Counted from the stretch's first letter, positions 16,812-26,085 are shown. The stretch: DNA of 34,687 bases from Planctomycetota bacterium (GCA_024277285.1 JAJRVM010000085.1:1-34687), one strand, 5' to 3'. The notes: a model not told the origin generated them from the letters alone. Numbers and translations are program-made.

Positions 16812-17761
16812 AGGTTGCGGTACTCCTTGAACAACGTCGCGTGAAATGGACGGAGCTGGATCAGCTCTGCCTGGAGATCAATTCCAAACGCAAAGACGCC
16901 AAGACCGTTGCGCGATTCACCTCACTTTATCGGGCGGCATGTGCGGACTTGGCACTTGCTGACGCTTATCAGCTTCCACCGAGCACGGTTCAGTATTTGC
17001 ACCAACTCGTGGGCCGCGCCCACAATCAACTTTATCGAAGCCGCCGGTTTGACTATCAGGGCTGGGCACACACATTGTTAGTGGAGGTCCCTCAGCGGTT
17101 GTTCAACGATCGCTGCGTGCAGCTTGCATTCGTGTTGTTCTGGGCGACGTTTCTCGGTTCCGCGCTCATGGCATATAGTAACCCCGATTGGGGGCCGCAG
17201 GTGATGCCCGACACGATGGTCGAGCAGTTGGAGAGCAACTTCAGCAGTCCGCTCCGAGGGCGGTCATCCGAAGTGAATTACACGATGGCGGCGTTCTACA
17301 TCTGGCACAACACAACGATCGGCCTGCGCTGTTTTGTCTTTGGAGTGCTCATCGTTCCGGGGCTCTACGAAACACTCAGTAACGCCCTGATATTAGGCGC
17401 GGCATTCGGCTACATGGGACGGCCCGACGTTCCGGAAGGAGTCAACTTCTTCAACTTCGTCACGGCTCACGGCCCATTCGAGCTTACGGCCATCGTGTTG
17501 TCAGCGGGGGCTGGCTTGCGACTTGGCTGGGGGTGGATCCACACTCACGGCCTGGCACGTCTTGCCTCACTGCAAAAGACGGCGGTCGAGGCGATGCCGC
17601 TGATGGGCACGGCCATGCTACTGTTCTTTCTAGCCGCTATGATCGAGGCGTTCATTTCCCCGACCGGTCTGCCCTATCCCATCAAAGCTGGTGTGGGGAT
17701 TTTGAGTAGTGGCGTACTCATGTTCTATTTCATCGTACTTGGATTCCCGCGTCGGAGCTGA
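16808..17761 (+). CDS. Stage II sporulation protein M-like (SpoIIM/DUF95) membrane protein
   Basis: I favour the ATG at 16808 (MKVAVLLEQRRVKW), since relatives in planctomycetes commonly begin near this 'MKVAxLLExRR' sequence and it forms an ATGA overlap with the small frame before it. The ATG at 16736 would add 24 acidic residues. The N-terminal 110 residues are soluble and helical (LYRAACADLALADAYQLPP). About five membrane segments follow, with the family signature VTAHGPFELTAIVLSAGAGLRLGW around 243-266. Bacillus SpoIIM acts in engulfment, but in non-sporulating bacteria the family travels with RDD, DUF4129, MoxR and DUF58 genes, as here. Function in this setting is unknown. Confidence 0.9.
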   Translation: MKVAVLLEQRRVKWTELDQLCLEINSKRKDAKTVARFTSLYRAACADLALADAYQLPPSTVQYLHQLVGRAHNQLYRSRRFDYQGWAHTLLVEVPQRLFNDRCVQLAFVLFWATFLGSALMAYSNPDWGPQVMPDTMVEQLESNFSSPLRGRSSEVNYTMAAFYIWHNTTIGLRCFVFGVLIVPGLYETLSNALILGAAFGYMGRPDVPEGVNFFNFVTAHGPFELTAIVLSAGAGLRLGWGWIHTHGLARLASLQKTAVEAMPLMGTAMLLFFLAAMIEAFISPTGLPYPIKAGVGILSSGVLMFYFIVLGFPRRS

Positions 17762-17764
17762 TAG

Positions 17765-18667
17765 GTGCAACTGGACAAGACACGAATCGTGGTTCGCGAA
17801 CGGGGTGTGTTTGACACACTCGATCTCGGTCTGCGCGTGTTTCGCATCTACTTCGTGCCGATCAGCGTCACGCTTTTCATCGGAGCATTACCGTGGATCG
17901 CGCTCAACTACTTCCTGACCGGGTGGATGCTTGCAACCGATTTCGACTCGCCTGATTCCCCCGAGTATGTCGCAACCCTCATCCGTTTTGCCTGGACAAT
18001 GTTGGTCTTGGTCGGAATCGAGGCGCCCATGGCATCCGTTTTCTCAACCGTCTATCTCGGCCAGGCCCTTTTTGTCGAGCAGCCGCGGATTCGCAACGCT
18101 TTTCGCGATGTGTTTTCAATGCTCCCCCGTTTGATCTGGTTTCATTGCTTCCTTCGCGGGATCGTGCCGGCAATCTGGCTGGTGTTGGTCATTGACTCCA
18201 CGGCGTCGTTCTCGGATATGGAAGTGTTTCTGATTTTCCTTTTCATCGCCGTCATGGTGCGTCAAGCGATGGCACCTTTCTTGAACGAAATCATCTTGCT
18301 GGAACGCAACCCCATATCGTCAAAGGACGCGAGAGTCATGACGATTCGCCGCCGGAGTTCCATGCTGCACGGTCCCGCAAGTGGCAACGTGATCTTCTCG
18401 GCGATGATCGTGGGTGCCTATGCGATATTGTTGGCGGCTGGGCTGGCATGCGTCCTATACTTCGCGCAGATGATCCTCTTCGACGACATGCAATTACACC
18501 GAGGCATGGTGTTGATTGGCTGGCCGCTCGCGTTGTGGATGACGGTTGCCTTCGTCACGGTCGTGCGTTTCCTCTTTTACCTTGACCTTCGAATCCGCCA
18601 AGAGGGCTGGGAAGTGGAATTGCGAATTCGAGCCGAGGCAAGTCGACTTGCGGAGACCCTACAATGA
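17765..18667 (+). CDS. Multi-pass membrane protein of the MoxR operon, unknown function
   Basis: A 300-aa protein with about six hydrophobic segments (for example IYFVPISVTLFIGALPWIA, then FAWTMLVLVGIEAPMASVF, and later FSAMIVGAYAILLAAGLA). The N-terminus is charged (QLDKTRIVVRERGVFDTLDL). I know no named domain. The start is GTG at 17765 with GGAG seven bases upstream, inside the last codons of the SpoIIM gene. Its stop overlaps the DUF4129 start by ATGA (18664-18667). Position suggests a membrane partner of the DUF4129/DUF4350 proteins. Confidence 0.85.
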   Translation: MQLDKTRIVVRERGVFDTLDLGLRVFRIYFVPISVTLFIGALPWIALNYFLTGWMLATDFDSPDSPEYVATLIRFAWTMLVLVGIEAPMASVFSTVYLGQALFVEQPRIRNAFRDVFSMLPRLIWFHCFLRGIVPAIWLVLVIDSTASFSDMEVFLIFLFIAVMVRQAMAPFLNEIILLERNPISSKDARVMTIRRRSSMLHGPASGNVIFSAMIVGAYAILLAAGLACVLYFAQMILFDDMQLHRGMVLIGWPLALWMTVAFVTVVRFLFYLDLRIRQEGWEVELRIRAEASRLAETLQ

Positions 18668-19431
18668 GCATGCTGAGCATGAGTCTCTTTGTCATTCTCT
18701 GCCCCGTTTTCGTGCTGCTGCCGAACGCGCTGAACGAGCCATTGTCCAACCCCATCGAAGCGGGGCGTCACGCTCTCGAATCGCGCCGCCAACTTCCCTG
18801 GTACGACGCCGACGAGGACACGCTGCGCCGAATCAACGTGGCACCCTACGAAGACGATCCAAAACGCATGTCGAAGTGGGCCATCACGCCGGGCCCACGA
18901 ACAAGCCGCACGCGCAACTGGAAGTTCCCGGGAACTCTCTTGCGCGTCCTTGCATGGATCGCCCTTGGACTCTTGCTCACCGCACTGGTTTGGGCACTCG
19001 TCTGGGCAATCCGAAGTCACGTGCCCGGGGGCGGCGTTGGGAGCGGTCACGTGGCACAAGAAGTTGAAGTGACTCGAGCCCGGATTGAAGACCTGCCGGT
19101 ACCTGTATCACCTCACCACACCGACCTGCTGGCCGCGGCGCGCAGCTTTTTCGAAGCAGGTGATCTTGGCAAGGCCATTATCTATGCGTTTGCCCATCAG
19201 CTGGTCGAATTAGACAGGCACCACCTGATACGACTCACTCGCGGTAAGACAAACCGTGAATATCTGCGCGAATTGCGAACGCATCCGCGCTTCGTCGACC
19301 TGCTGAAACCAACGATGTTTGCTTTTGAAGACGTCTTTTTTGGTCATCATGAAGTCACCCGGCAGCGATTTGAAGCGTGTTGGGCAGATCTGGATCGGTT
19401 TCATCGCCAATTGGAGCAGGTTAAGTCATGA
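18664..19431 (+). CDS. DUF4129-type membrane protein
   Basis: A 255-aa protein. An N-terminal hydrophobic stretch (MSLFVILCPVFVLLPNAL) may be a signal or anchor. A clear membrane helix (LLRVLAWIALGLLLTALVWA) is at about 92-112. The C-terminal cytosolic DUF4129 domain follows, with AARSFFEAGDLGKAIIYAFAHQLVELD, then LTRGKTNREYLREL and a final helical RQRFEACWADLDRF. The ATG has GGAG eight bases upstream (18652-18655) and overlaps the previous stop. DUF4129 domains are often found with MoxR ATPases and DUF58 proteins. The stop overlaps the next start by ATGA (19428-19431). Confidence 0.88.
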   Translation: MSMLSMSLFVILCPVFVLLPNALNEPLSNPIEAGRHALESRRQLPWYDADEDTLRRINVAPYEDDPKRMSKWAITPGPRTSRTRNWKFPGTLLRVLAWIALGLLLTALVWALVWAIRSHVPGGGVGSGHVAQEVEVTRARIEDLPVPVSPHHTDLLAAARSFFEAGDLGKAIIYAFAHQLVELDRHHLIRLTRGKTNREYLRELRTHPRFVDLLKPTMFAFEDVFFGHHEVTRQRFEACWADLDRFHRQLEQVKS

Positions 19432-20741
19432 ACTTGAGGTTGCAACAGCGCGACAGCAGGTCACTCGTCCGCACGGGAACGCGGCTTCGGCGAGGGTTCC
19501 GCGTACGGTATCTGCCGCACCAGGTATTTAACGTCGCATTTGCCGCGTTTGCGCTGGCCGTTGTTGCCTCGGGTTGTGGACAGAAGAGCGAACTGAACAG
19601 CGAATATGGCGGACGGCGCGGCCGAGCTGCGACCAGTGTGAATGGTATCAGCATATTGGCAGACATGTTTCGAGAAACCGGCGCGCGGTCCACCACGGTC
19701 CTAAACCTATCCTCAAGACTCGATAAGTACGATGTCGTCATCTTGGCTCCTGCCAACTTCACGCCACCAAGCGAAGACGTACGCGAATTCATCGACGATT
19801 GGCTGGCGGCGAAATCGGGCAGAACTTTTGTCTTCATTGGCCGCGACTACGATGCCGCCGGCGATTATTGGCAAGCGATGTTCGCGCAGACGCCCGCTCA
19901 GCTGCGCGTCGACATCATGCGTCGCGAGGCGCAGGCACGCGCCGCCCATGGTCAGGCACGGATCGACATGCCCGAGGATGATTGTTGCGAATGGTTCGTC
20001 ATGCGACGCGATCTTCCAGGCCGGCGCGTGCGCACGTTGAGTGGCCCTTGGAGCAAAGGGGTAAAGGCTGCAGAGACGCATATATGGAGCCAAGGGCGGC
20101 TGGATATCCCCACGTCCAAGGAATTAAAGAAGCTTTGGAAAAACGACGCTCCGACCGCCTATCTGACTCCCGACTACACGCCGGTGCTGGTGAGCGGTAA
20201 GGAGACGCTGGCGTTCAAAGTGACCAAGCCGGCTTGGGGATCAAGTCGGATCATCGTGATCGCCAATGGGTCCTTCCTGTTGAACCTGCCATTGGTCAAC
20301 CACCAACATCGCAAGTTGGCCGGAACGTTGATCGACCAGTGCCAGCCTTTTTCGGGAGTGGCTTTTGTCGAGGCCAGCCCCTGGGGACTCTCGGTGCTTG
20401 GCAAGGCCACGGAAGAGGATAAAACATCACTCCGCGGCCGAGTCCTACTGGCCGCGCACTGGTTCCTGTTGGGCGTTGTGTGCTGCCTTTTCGCCTTTCC
20501 GATATTCGGGCGACCGAAGACGGTTGTGACGGAATCGGTCGCGGACTTCGGACAGCACGCAGATGCCATGGCAGCTTTGCTGGAACGGACCGGAGATGTC
20601 GGCTACGCTCAACGACAGCTCGCCATCTTCCGCAAGGGGCAGCATTTAACCACTTTGCCACGGCGCGATGACGCCGGTGAGGCGACCTCGAAGCCGGCCG
20701 CCCCTGGCAATTCCGATTCAACATCGTTTTCTCAACGGTAA
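19428..20741 (+). CDS. DUF4350-type membrane protein
   Basis: A 437-aa protein. After a basic N-terminus a hydrophobic helix (VFNVAFAAFALAVVASGC) ends at Cys50, so a lipoprotein is possible, although Ala rather than Leu stands at position -3. The DUF4350 region follows: SVNGISILADMFRETGA, then YDVVILAPANFTPPSEDVREFIDDWL, a Rossmann-like region predicted to lie outside the membrane. A second membrane helix (AAHWFLLGVVCCLFAFPIFG) is at about 345-365, followed by a cytosolic tail. Two anchors around a large loop are usual in the family. The gene ends 35 bases before MoxR. Confidence 0.87.
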   Translation: MNLRLQQRDSRSLVRTGTRLRRGFRVRYLPHQVFNVAFAAFALAVVASGCGQKSELNSEYGGRRGRAATSVNGISILADMFRETGARSTTVLNLSSRLDKYDVVILAPANFTPPSEDVREFIDDWLAAKSGRTFVFIGRDYDAAGDYWQAMFAQTPAQLRVDIMRREAQARAAHGQARIDMPEDDCCEWFVMRRDLPGRRVRTLSGPWSKGVKAAETHIWSQGRLDIPTSKELKKLWKNDAPTAYLTPDYTPVLVSGKETLAFKVTKPAWGSSRIIVIANGSFLLNLPLVNHQHRKLAGTLIDQCQPFSGVAFVEASPWGLSVLGKATEEDKTSLRGRVLLAAHWFLLGVVCCLFAFPIFGRPKTVVTESVADFGQHADAMAALLERTGDVGYAQRQLAIFRKGQHLTTLPRRDDAGEATSKPAAPGNSDSTSFSQR

Positions 20742-20776
20742 CCGTTAATTTCGTCTTGTAATGGGATAGATTATTT

Positions 20777-22120
20777 ATGGATTCCGACATTCATGACGGC
20801 ACCAACCCACACATGCCCAGTCCACACGTATGCAGCGCATGTGGGCATACCTTTCGCCCCACCCATCAAGGAACTCCGTTCCAGCCGCGCTGCCCCAACT
20901 GCGGTGTCGAATCGAAGCCGTCAGATACTGCGGGCCTCTCAGTTGATATCCCCCCCATCGCGAGCGCGGACAGCGCGCGAACCGGCGACGTACAAAAAAC
21001 GCCTGACCTGTTCATCTTGGATGGCGACGGGGCGCCGAGCACTCCGCCTCAACAGGACACACCTCAACGTCCCGAGAGTCAGTCTGCCGACAGTACGATC
21101 GCCAAGTCCCCCAACGAACCCCACGGTCGCATGTCGGTGAAAAACAGTCTCGCTTCCACCACCACCGATACGCCGGCACGCCGCTTGTTCGCCCGCATGC
21201 TCGGTGAAATCAGCAAGATTTTTGTGGGGCAAGACGAACTGGTTTTGGGTTCGCTCGTCGCCCTTTTTTCGAGTGGCCATATCCTGGTCGAGAGCGTGCC
21301 CGGATTGGGCAAGACGCTATTCGTCCGAACGTTGGGGCGCGCGTTGGGATGCCAATTCAGCCGCATCCAATTCACGGCCGATCTGATGCCATCTGACGTC
21401 ACCGGGGCGCCCATTTTCGATATGAAAACACAGGAGTTTCGCTTTCGGTCCGGTCCCGTCTTCACGCAAATCCTGTTGGCGGACGAAATCAATCGCTCCC
21501 CCGCCAAAACCCACGCCGCACTACTCGAGATCATGCAAGAATACCGCGTGACCGTGGACGGCATCAGCCACCCGATTTCACGCCCTTTCCTGGTGATGGC
21601 CACCCAGAACCCCATCGAATCGGAGGGAACTTACAACCTTCCCGAAGCTCAATTGGACCGGTTCATGTTCAAGCTGCTTGCCGACTATCCGGAAGAACAA
21701 GAAGAGGCACAGATTCTGCAAATGCACAGCCGGCAAGTCGACATCAACCAGCGGCTCGAACAAGAAGTCGAAACGGTTACCTCTCCCGAGGAGATCATGG
21801 CCATCACGCGTGAGAACAGCAACGTACGTGTCGATGACCGCCTACTCGACTACATCAACCAGATCGTGCGTCTCACACGAAAATGGCCCCAGTTCCATAT
21901 GGGGGCGTCACCTCGAGCGGGTATTTCGATCATGCAGGCGATTCGCACTTTGGCGGCATTTGAAGGACGCGACTATGCAATTCCCGACGATGTTGCGCAA
22001 GTGGCGTTGCCTGCGCTGCGACATCGCGTGATCCTGACTGCGGAAGCAGAGGTCGAGGGACACCGTGTTGACACTGTGCTCCGTGAACTGATTCGATCGG
22101 TGGAGGTACCACGACTTTGA
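20777..22120 (+). CDS. MoxR-family AAA+ ATPase with N-terminal zinc ribbon
   Basis: A 447-aa protein. Residues about 15-45 form a zinc ribbon (VCSACGHTF…RCPNCGVE), followed by about 80 residues of Ser/Thr/Pro-rich, probably disordered sequence. The MoxR ATPase begins near 130. Walker A is ESVPGLGKT, Walker B is ILLADEINRSPAKTHAALLE, sensor 1 is MATQNPIESEGTYNLPEAQLDRF, and a C-terminal lid domain holds SPRAGISIMQAIRTLA. MoxR ATPases act as chaperones, often with DUF58/VWA proteins; the DUF58 gene follows directly. The usual MoxR is about 320-340 aa, so the zinc ribbon and linker are an addition of some 110 residues. The stop overlaps the next start. Confidence 0.94.
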   Translation: MDSDIHDGTNPHMPSPHVCSACGHTFRPTHQGTPFQPRCPNCGVESKPSDTAGLSVDIPPIASADSARTGDVQKTPDLFILDGDGAPSTPPQQDTPQRPESQSADSTIAKSPNEPHGRMSVKNSLASTTTDTPARRLFARMLGEISKIFVGQDELVLGSLVALFSSGHILVESVPGLGKTLFVRTLGRALGCQFSRIQFTADLMPSDVTGAPIFDMKTQEFRFRSGPVFTQILLADEINRSPAKTHAALLEIMQEYRVTVDGISHPISRPFLVMATQNPIESEGTYNLPEAQLDRFMFKLLADYPEEQEEAQILQMHSRQVDINQRLEQEVETVTSPEEIMAITRENSNVRVDDRLLDYINQIVRLTRKWPQFHMGASPRAGISIMQAIRTLAAFEGRDYAIPDDVAQVALPALRHRVILTAEAEVEGHRVDTVLRELIRSVEVPRL

Positions 22121-23571
22121 CGCCAACACTCTTTTCCGCATGGTATGACTCGGTCTGGGATCTGACATACCAGTTACTCAGCGAGGTGTCCTTGCATCTT
22201 GTGCTGGTCGCTTTGCTGGCGGCCATTCCACTCGTGCTGTTGGCGCGCCGGCGCACCTATCCGCATACGGCGCTGGTATTGATCGTACTGATACCTTGCT
22301 TCGTTTCGCCACTGCTACTATTCGCACCCGAATCAGTACGACTGTTGCTGCTGATCGATCTGACGATCTTGGTGATCGCGGCCATCGATTTCGCATCGCT
22401 GCCGCGACAAGAAGACTTTTCTGCCCAACGCAAACTGGAGCGAGTGGCATCGCTAAACAAGCCGCATGAAATTGATCTGACCGTCGTCCACAGCCGCGTC
22501 AATCGCCGCCGCATCCTTCTGGCGATTCGTGATGATTTGCCACAACCGTTTGAGGCAATGCCAGCTGAGATGGATGCGACGATCGCGGGCCGTTGTCGCA
22601 TCTACGTGTCATACAAGTTCACCGCCCGGTCCCGTGGTGCTTTCACGTTGCATGGCGTGCACTCGCGCGCCACCAGCCGCTGGCAACTATGGAAGCGTCA
22701 ATACTGGTGCCCGGTAGAATCGGTTGTGCATGTATACCCTGACATGGTCCAGCTGGCCGAATATGCCATTCTGGCGCGCACAAACCGCCTCAGCCTGATG
22801 GGCGTCCGGCAAAGTCGGAAAATTGGGCAAGACCACGATTTTGAACGCCTTCGTGACTATACGCTCGACGACAACTACAAGCATATCGACTGGCGTGCCA
22901 CAGCGCGGCGCAATCGGCTGACAGTCAAAGAGTACCAAACCAGCCAAAGTCAGCGAATTGTCTTTCTATTGGACTGTGGACGTATGATGAACAACACGGC
23001 GAACGGTCTGAGCTTACTCGATCATGCGTTGAACGCTACGTTGATGCTCAGCTACGTCGCGTTGCGGCAAGGTGATTCGGTAGGGCTGGTCTGCTTCTCC
23101 GACCGTATCCACAACTATGTACCGGCGCGTGGTGGGATGAGTCAGATGAATCATATGCTGCACGCTTCGTTCGATCGCTTTCCCCAGTTGGTGGAATCCC
23201 GCTACGACCTGGCGTTCCGGCACTTGGCGATGCATTTTCGCAAACGTGCCTTGGTTGTGTTGGTCAGTAACGTCATTGATGAAGTAAACAGCTTCCAGAT
23301 CAAACGCTACTTACGCGCTCAGGTGGGGCGGCATTTGCCATTGGGCGTGTTGCTGCGGGATCACCAGCTGTTTGATGCGGCCGAACAGCCGCGTCCCACG
23401 GGCCGAGATTTCTACCGCGCTGCGGCCGCTGCCGAGATCTTGAATTGGCGTCGCGAAGTCCTGACCGATCTGCAACACTCCGGTGTGTTCACGCTCGATG
23501 TGTTCCCCGAAAACATGACCGCCCCGTTGGTCAACCGATACCTCGACATCAAAGCGCGACATCTGCTGTGA
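22117..23571 (+). CDS. DUF58 domain protein (VWA-like), partner of MoxR
   Basis: A 484-aa protein. The start is TTG at 22117, overlapping the MoxR stop, with GGAGG ten bases upstream (22102-22106). Two hydrophobic segments are at the N-terminus (about 26-80). The signature GQDHDFERLRDYTLDDNYKHIDWRATARR lies around 240-270, followed by a VWA-like core: IVFLLDCGRMM, where a typical MIDAS DxSxS is DCGRM, so metal binding may be weakened. DUF58 proteins act together with MoxR. It is the last gene of the operon; no clear terminator is seen in the 120 bases before the convergent anti-sigma-like gene. Confidence 0.93.
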   Translation: MTPTLFSAWYDSVWDLTYQLLSEVSLHLVLVALLAAIPLVLLARRRTYPHTALVLIVLIPCFVSPLLLFAPESVRLLLLIDLTILVIAAIDFASLPRQEDFSAQRKLERVASLNKPHEIDLTVVHSRVNRRRILLAIRDDLPQPFEAMPAEMDATIAGRCRIYVSYKFTARSRGAFTLHGVHSRATSRWQLWKRQYWCPVESVVHVYPDMVQLAEYAILARTNRLSLMGVRQSRKIGQDHDFERLRDYTLDDNYKHIDWRATARRNRLTVKEYQTSQSQRIVFLLDCGRMMNNTANGLSLLDHALNATLMLSYVALRQGDSVGLVCFSDRIHNYVPARGGMSQMNHMLHASFDRFPQLVESRYDLAFRHLAMHFRKRALVVLVSNVIDEVNSFQIKRYLRAQVGRHLPLGVLLRDHQLFDAAEQPRPTGRDFYRAAAAAEILNWRREVLTDLQHSGVFTLDVFPENMTAPLVNRYLDIKARHLL

Positions 23572-23693
23572 CCGATGTACTGGAGCCGCCAGGATTCAGC
23601 CGTGCGCCGTCACGATGACGCTTCTGCCGAGGCTTTTGGCGGGCTCAGCTGCGATCGCGGGCCCAGCTACGGCGCGTCTCGGCGAAGCAACAC

Positions 23694-24107
23694 CTAGTCG
23701 TCGCGGCCTCGGAGATAGCCGGCGCTGGAGTCGAAATACTTCTTGCGTCGAACGACGATCATTTCATCTGATTCGGCCTGCCGTTGGCGCAGGTCTTCCA
23801 GGTTGGCGTGGCAGAGCCGGCAGGCAATCACGTCAAGGTGGAACTGAATATAGTCCGCTTGCTGTTCGTCCAACACGCCCAACAAGAAGCTACCCATCTG
23901 TTCTCGTGTCGGACAGCTCACGCGATGCCGTCTCCAGATTTCGCCCAGCGAGTGGACGCCGGCATCACGACGGCTATTGATACTGGCCAACAGCTTCAGC
24001 AATTCGGGCGACTGGCGCAGTTGCGTTTCCACGTCGGCCATTTCTGGCGGCGTGAGTGCCTCGTCAAGATAGGCTTCAAGCTCAGACTCGGTGAGTTGGC
24101 GCGCCAT
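23694..24107 (-). CDS. Small zinc-finger-like protein next to an ECF sigma factor, probable anti-sigma factor
   Basis: A 137-aa soluble protein. The N-terminal helix (LTESELEAYLDEALTPPEMADVE) is typical of planctomycete anti-sigma-like proteins. SCPTREQMGSFLLGVLDEQQADYIQFH is followed by the cysteine pair in CRLC. The His and cysteines (HLDVIACRLC) resemble the zinc anti-sigma motif HxxxCxxC, but with five residues between His and the first Cys. No membrane helix follows, so it would act in the cytoplasm. It lies 73 bases downstream of the sigma factor gene on the same strand, so both are probably cotranscribed. The assignment rests on this context and the pattern. Confidence 0.75.
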   Translation of the reverse strand: MARQLTESELEAYLDEALTPPEMADVETQLRQSPELLKLLASINSRRDAGVHSLGEIWRRHRVSCPTREQMGSFLLGVLDEQQADYIQFHLDVIACRLCHANLEDLRQRQAESDEMIVVRRKKYFDSSAGYLRGRDD

Positions 24108-24180
24108 GTTTGCGTTTCTATTTCATCTTGGGGAGCGGTTATTGTGGTCAACCAGTCCGCGCGGCAACCGCCAAGGACAA

Positions 24181-24834
24181 CTACCGATACAACTCGGGAA
24201 AGATATCTTCGGACAAACCCTGTCGGCGGATCATGGACCGGAGTCGGGCGAGGAAATCGAATTTAAAATTCGCCACTTGCTGTTCGGTGATTTCGAGTGC
24301 CGTCGCCACATCTTTATTGGCCCAGCCACGTACGAATAGCAGCTCAGTACACTTCAGCTTGGTCCAATCGCCGCGTTTGTGCCAACGAGAGACCTGTTCG
24401 CGCAGCGCCGCGACAATCGCGCGCTCTTCGAGCCCATGACGCTCGCCACTTCGTGCAATGCTGCTAGCGCCACGGGCACTGCCCGGCAATTGCCAATCGC
24501 CGCCTGAATCGGAACTGGCGAAGAGCGGAATGCTCGGTCGGCGTCCTTCCCGTCGCAGATGGTCGGTCAGCTTGTAGGCGCATATCGAAAAGAGGTAACT
24601 CTCTAAAGGCCGACGTCCATCGAAATTGGGTAGGCTATTCAGGAAACCGATAAATGCTTCCTGAACAACATCCTCGCTGGCACCTCGATGGCCGATCCGA
24701 CTCTCAACAAACGCCAGCAACCGCCCTTCATAACGCGAAATCAGGTCACTCCAGGCATCCGAATCTCCATCACGGATTCGTTGGATTAACAGGCGATCAG
24801 GATCAGATGCTCCAGACATGGGATCAGCAGACAT
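24181..24834 (-). CDS. ECF-type RNA polymerase sigma factor
   Basis: Region 2 spans DAWSDLISRYEGRLLAFVESR…ASEDVVQEAFIGFLNSLPNFDGRRPLESYLFSICAYKLTDHLRR, including the DVVQEAF element. Region 4 (LREQVSRWHKRGDWTKLKCTELLFVRGWANKDVATALEITEQQVANFKF) holds the helix-turn-helix. The linker between them is Ser/Gly-rich. I take ATG 24834 as start (MSADPMSGASDPD); ATG 24873 would add 13 residues of unlikely character, and ATG 24819 would remove five. The two inner ATGs lie in a 15-base tandem duplication (see findings). No clear ribosome site is seen for any of them. It follows the kinase cluster by about 195 bases and precedes the anti-sigma-like gene, so it may be the transcriptional output of that cluster. 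Confidence 0.92.
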   Translation of the reverse strand: MSADPMSGASDPDRLLIQRIRDGDSDAWSDLISRYEGRLLAFVESRIGHRGASEDVVQEAFIGFLNSLPNFDGRRPLESYLFSICAYKLTDHLRREGRRPSIPLFASSDSGGDWQLPGSARGASSIARSGERHGLEERAIVAALREQVSRWHKRGDWTKLKCTELLFVRGWANKDVATALEITEQQVANFKFDFLARLRSMIRRQGLSEDIFPELYR

Positions 24835-25028
24835 GGCTCGGCAGACACAGACCGGTGAAGAGAGATGCAACATGCATTGGAATCAACGCTCACGGGCGAA
24901 GCAGCCCCCACGCAGGGGTTTTTCCGTTTTTGTCGCGTCGGGGCTACGGTCGCTCGGCGGGCCTAACCCTCAGAGGACACTCGGAAGACAATTCCCCGGC
25001 CAAGTGCCGGTCGCCAAACGAACTCAGG

Positions 25029-26063
25029 TCAGAGCCACAGCCATGGTATTGATTTTGCGATCAAGACCCCGGTTGCGATTACTGCTAGTATCGCTACTGC
25101 CGTGGCAAACTTCAAGCGGCCGCTGTAAAAGCCTCGAGTCGCCGTGTCTGCGTTGAAATACCCGAACAGCAGAACGAGCATCCCCAAAACGGCGCCGCCC
25201 GCCAACGCCACTTTGACCAACTGGGCACGAGCCATCACCTGGTGCCATGCGTTTTCCACTTCATTATGGAAAACCGGTCCGAATTCAAGCAAGGCATGCG
25301 ATTGGTGCATAACGCCAAACGAAGGCGAAATCACCTTCTCGTCAAAAATATGGTCGGGACCAACAAAGCGACTGTGAACGTCGTTGGCATCATAGCCGAT
25401 CCAGCGTGCGGCATGGGGATGCCGCACCACTTCGTTGATGTACTCGTCCGTGGCAATTTTCAACTGTTTGTACAATTCCTTGCGAGCGTTACGCTGGTGC
25501 AAATAGGGCCCCGAGGAGATCGACATCCGATGGGTTTCACCCACGTCGGAATCAGGTTGCTCAACCCATTCCGGACGGGCGTCATAATCAATCTCGACCG
25601 ACGAGCGTCTGTTGGGAGCCAGGCCAAGATCTGGGCGATCGCCTTGCGGCTGATCGACTGCTTCCAATTCGACGTCGTCCAGTGCAATCGCCAGGTCGTC
25701 GCGAGCTCCGCGGACCGCGTCGTCAGACGTCACTTCCGCCTTCTCAGCCGACTCAGCTTCTGCCACAAGCTCGCTTGATGGGATACCTGTCGGATACTGG
25801 AGTTGCCCGTCTTCACCAACGACTAGCCGCACGACCGTAGCGCGCTCATCATCCTGCTGGCACGCAGCCGCCAGTTGCAGGCCCTGTACCACGCCGTGCC
25901 GGCTCCAGGAAAAGACCGCAGCCAACCCCAAGACCAGGCAACCGATCCCTATCAGATTCAGGACAATAGCCCGAAGCGGACGCTGTGCGCGTGCCGACCG
26001 ATCGGCCGCAACCGCAGCAACAACGATCAACAACCCGAACAAGATAGTCAAGATGGACAGCAT
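25029..26063 (-). CDS. Four-helix membrane protein of the kinase cluster, unknown function
   Basis: The ATG at 26063 (MLSILTILF) has GGGAG six bases upstream, so I prefer it over an ATG seven codons earlier. The 344-aa protein has two N-terminal membrane helices (about 2-20 and 32-54), a long acidic loop (about 75-160, rich in Glu/Asp/Ala), a conserved-looking region with WIGYDANDVHSRFVGPDHIFDEKVISPSFG, and two C-terminal helices (about 281-304 and 317-338). I know no named domain. It starts 23 bases after the kinase stop codon, so both are very likely cotranscribed. A role as a kinase substrate or signal receiver is a guess from position. Confidence 0.85.
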   Translation of the reverse strand: MLSILTILFGLLIVVAAVAADRSARAQRPLRAIVLNLIGIGCLVLGLAAVFSWSRHGVVQGLQLAAACQQDDERATVVRLVVGEDGQLQYPTGIPSSELVAEAESAEKAEVTSDDAVRGARDDLAIALDDVELEAVDQPQGDRPDLGLAPNRRSSVEIDYDARPEWVEQPDSDVGETHRMSISSGPYLHQRNARKELYKQLKIATDEYINEVVRHPHAARWIGYDANDVHSRFVGPDHIFDEKVISPSFGVMHQSHALLEFGPVFHNEVENAWHQVMARAQLVKVALAGGAVLGMLVLLFGYFNADTATRGFYSGRLKFATAVAILAVIATGVLIAKSIPWLWL

Positions 26064-26085
26064 GATACACTCCCTTTCCTGCACC

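Noticed and set aside
20732..20745. AACGGTAACCGTT palindrome at the DUF4350 stop as a terminator
   Set aside because: The stem is short, lacks a T-tract, and MoxR follows after only 35 bases in the same operon.
24905..24935. CCCC-loop-GGGG followed by TTTTT between the sigma gene and the four-TM gene
   Set aside because: The T-tract is on the plus strand while both neighbouring genes are on the minus strand; the stem is only four base pairs.
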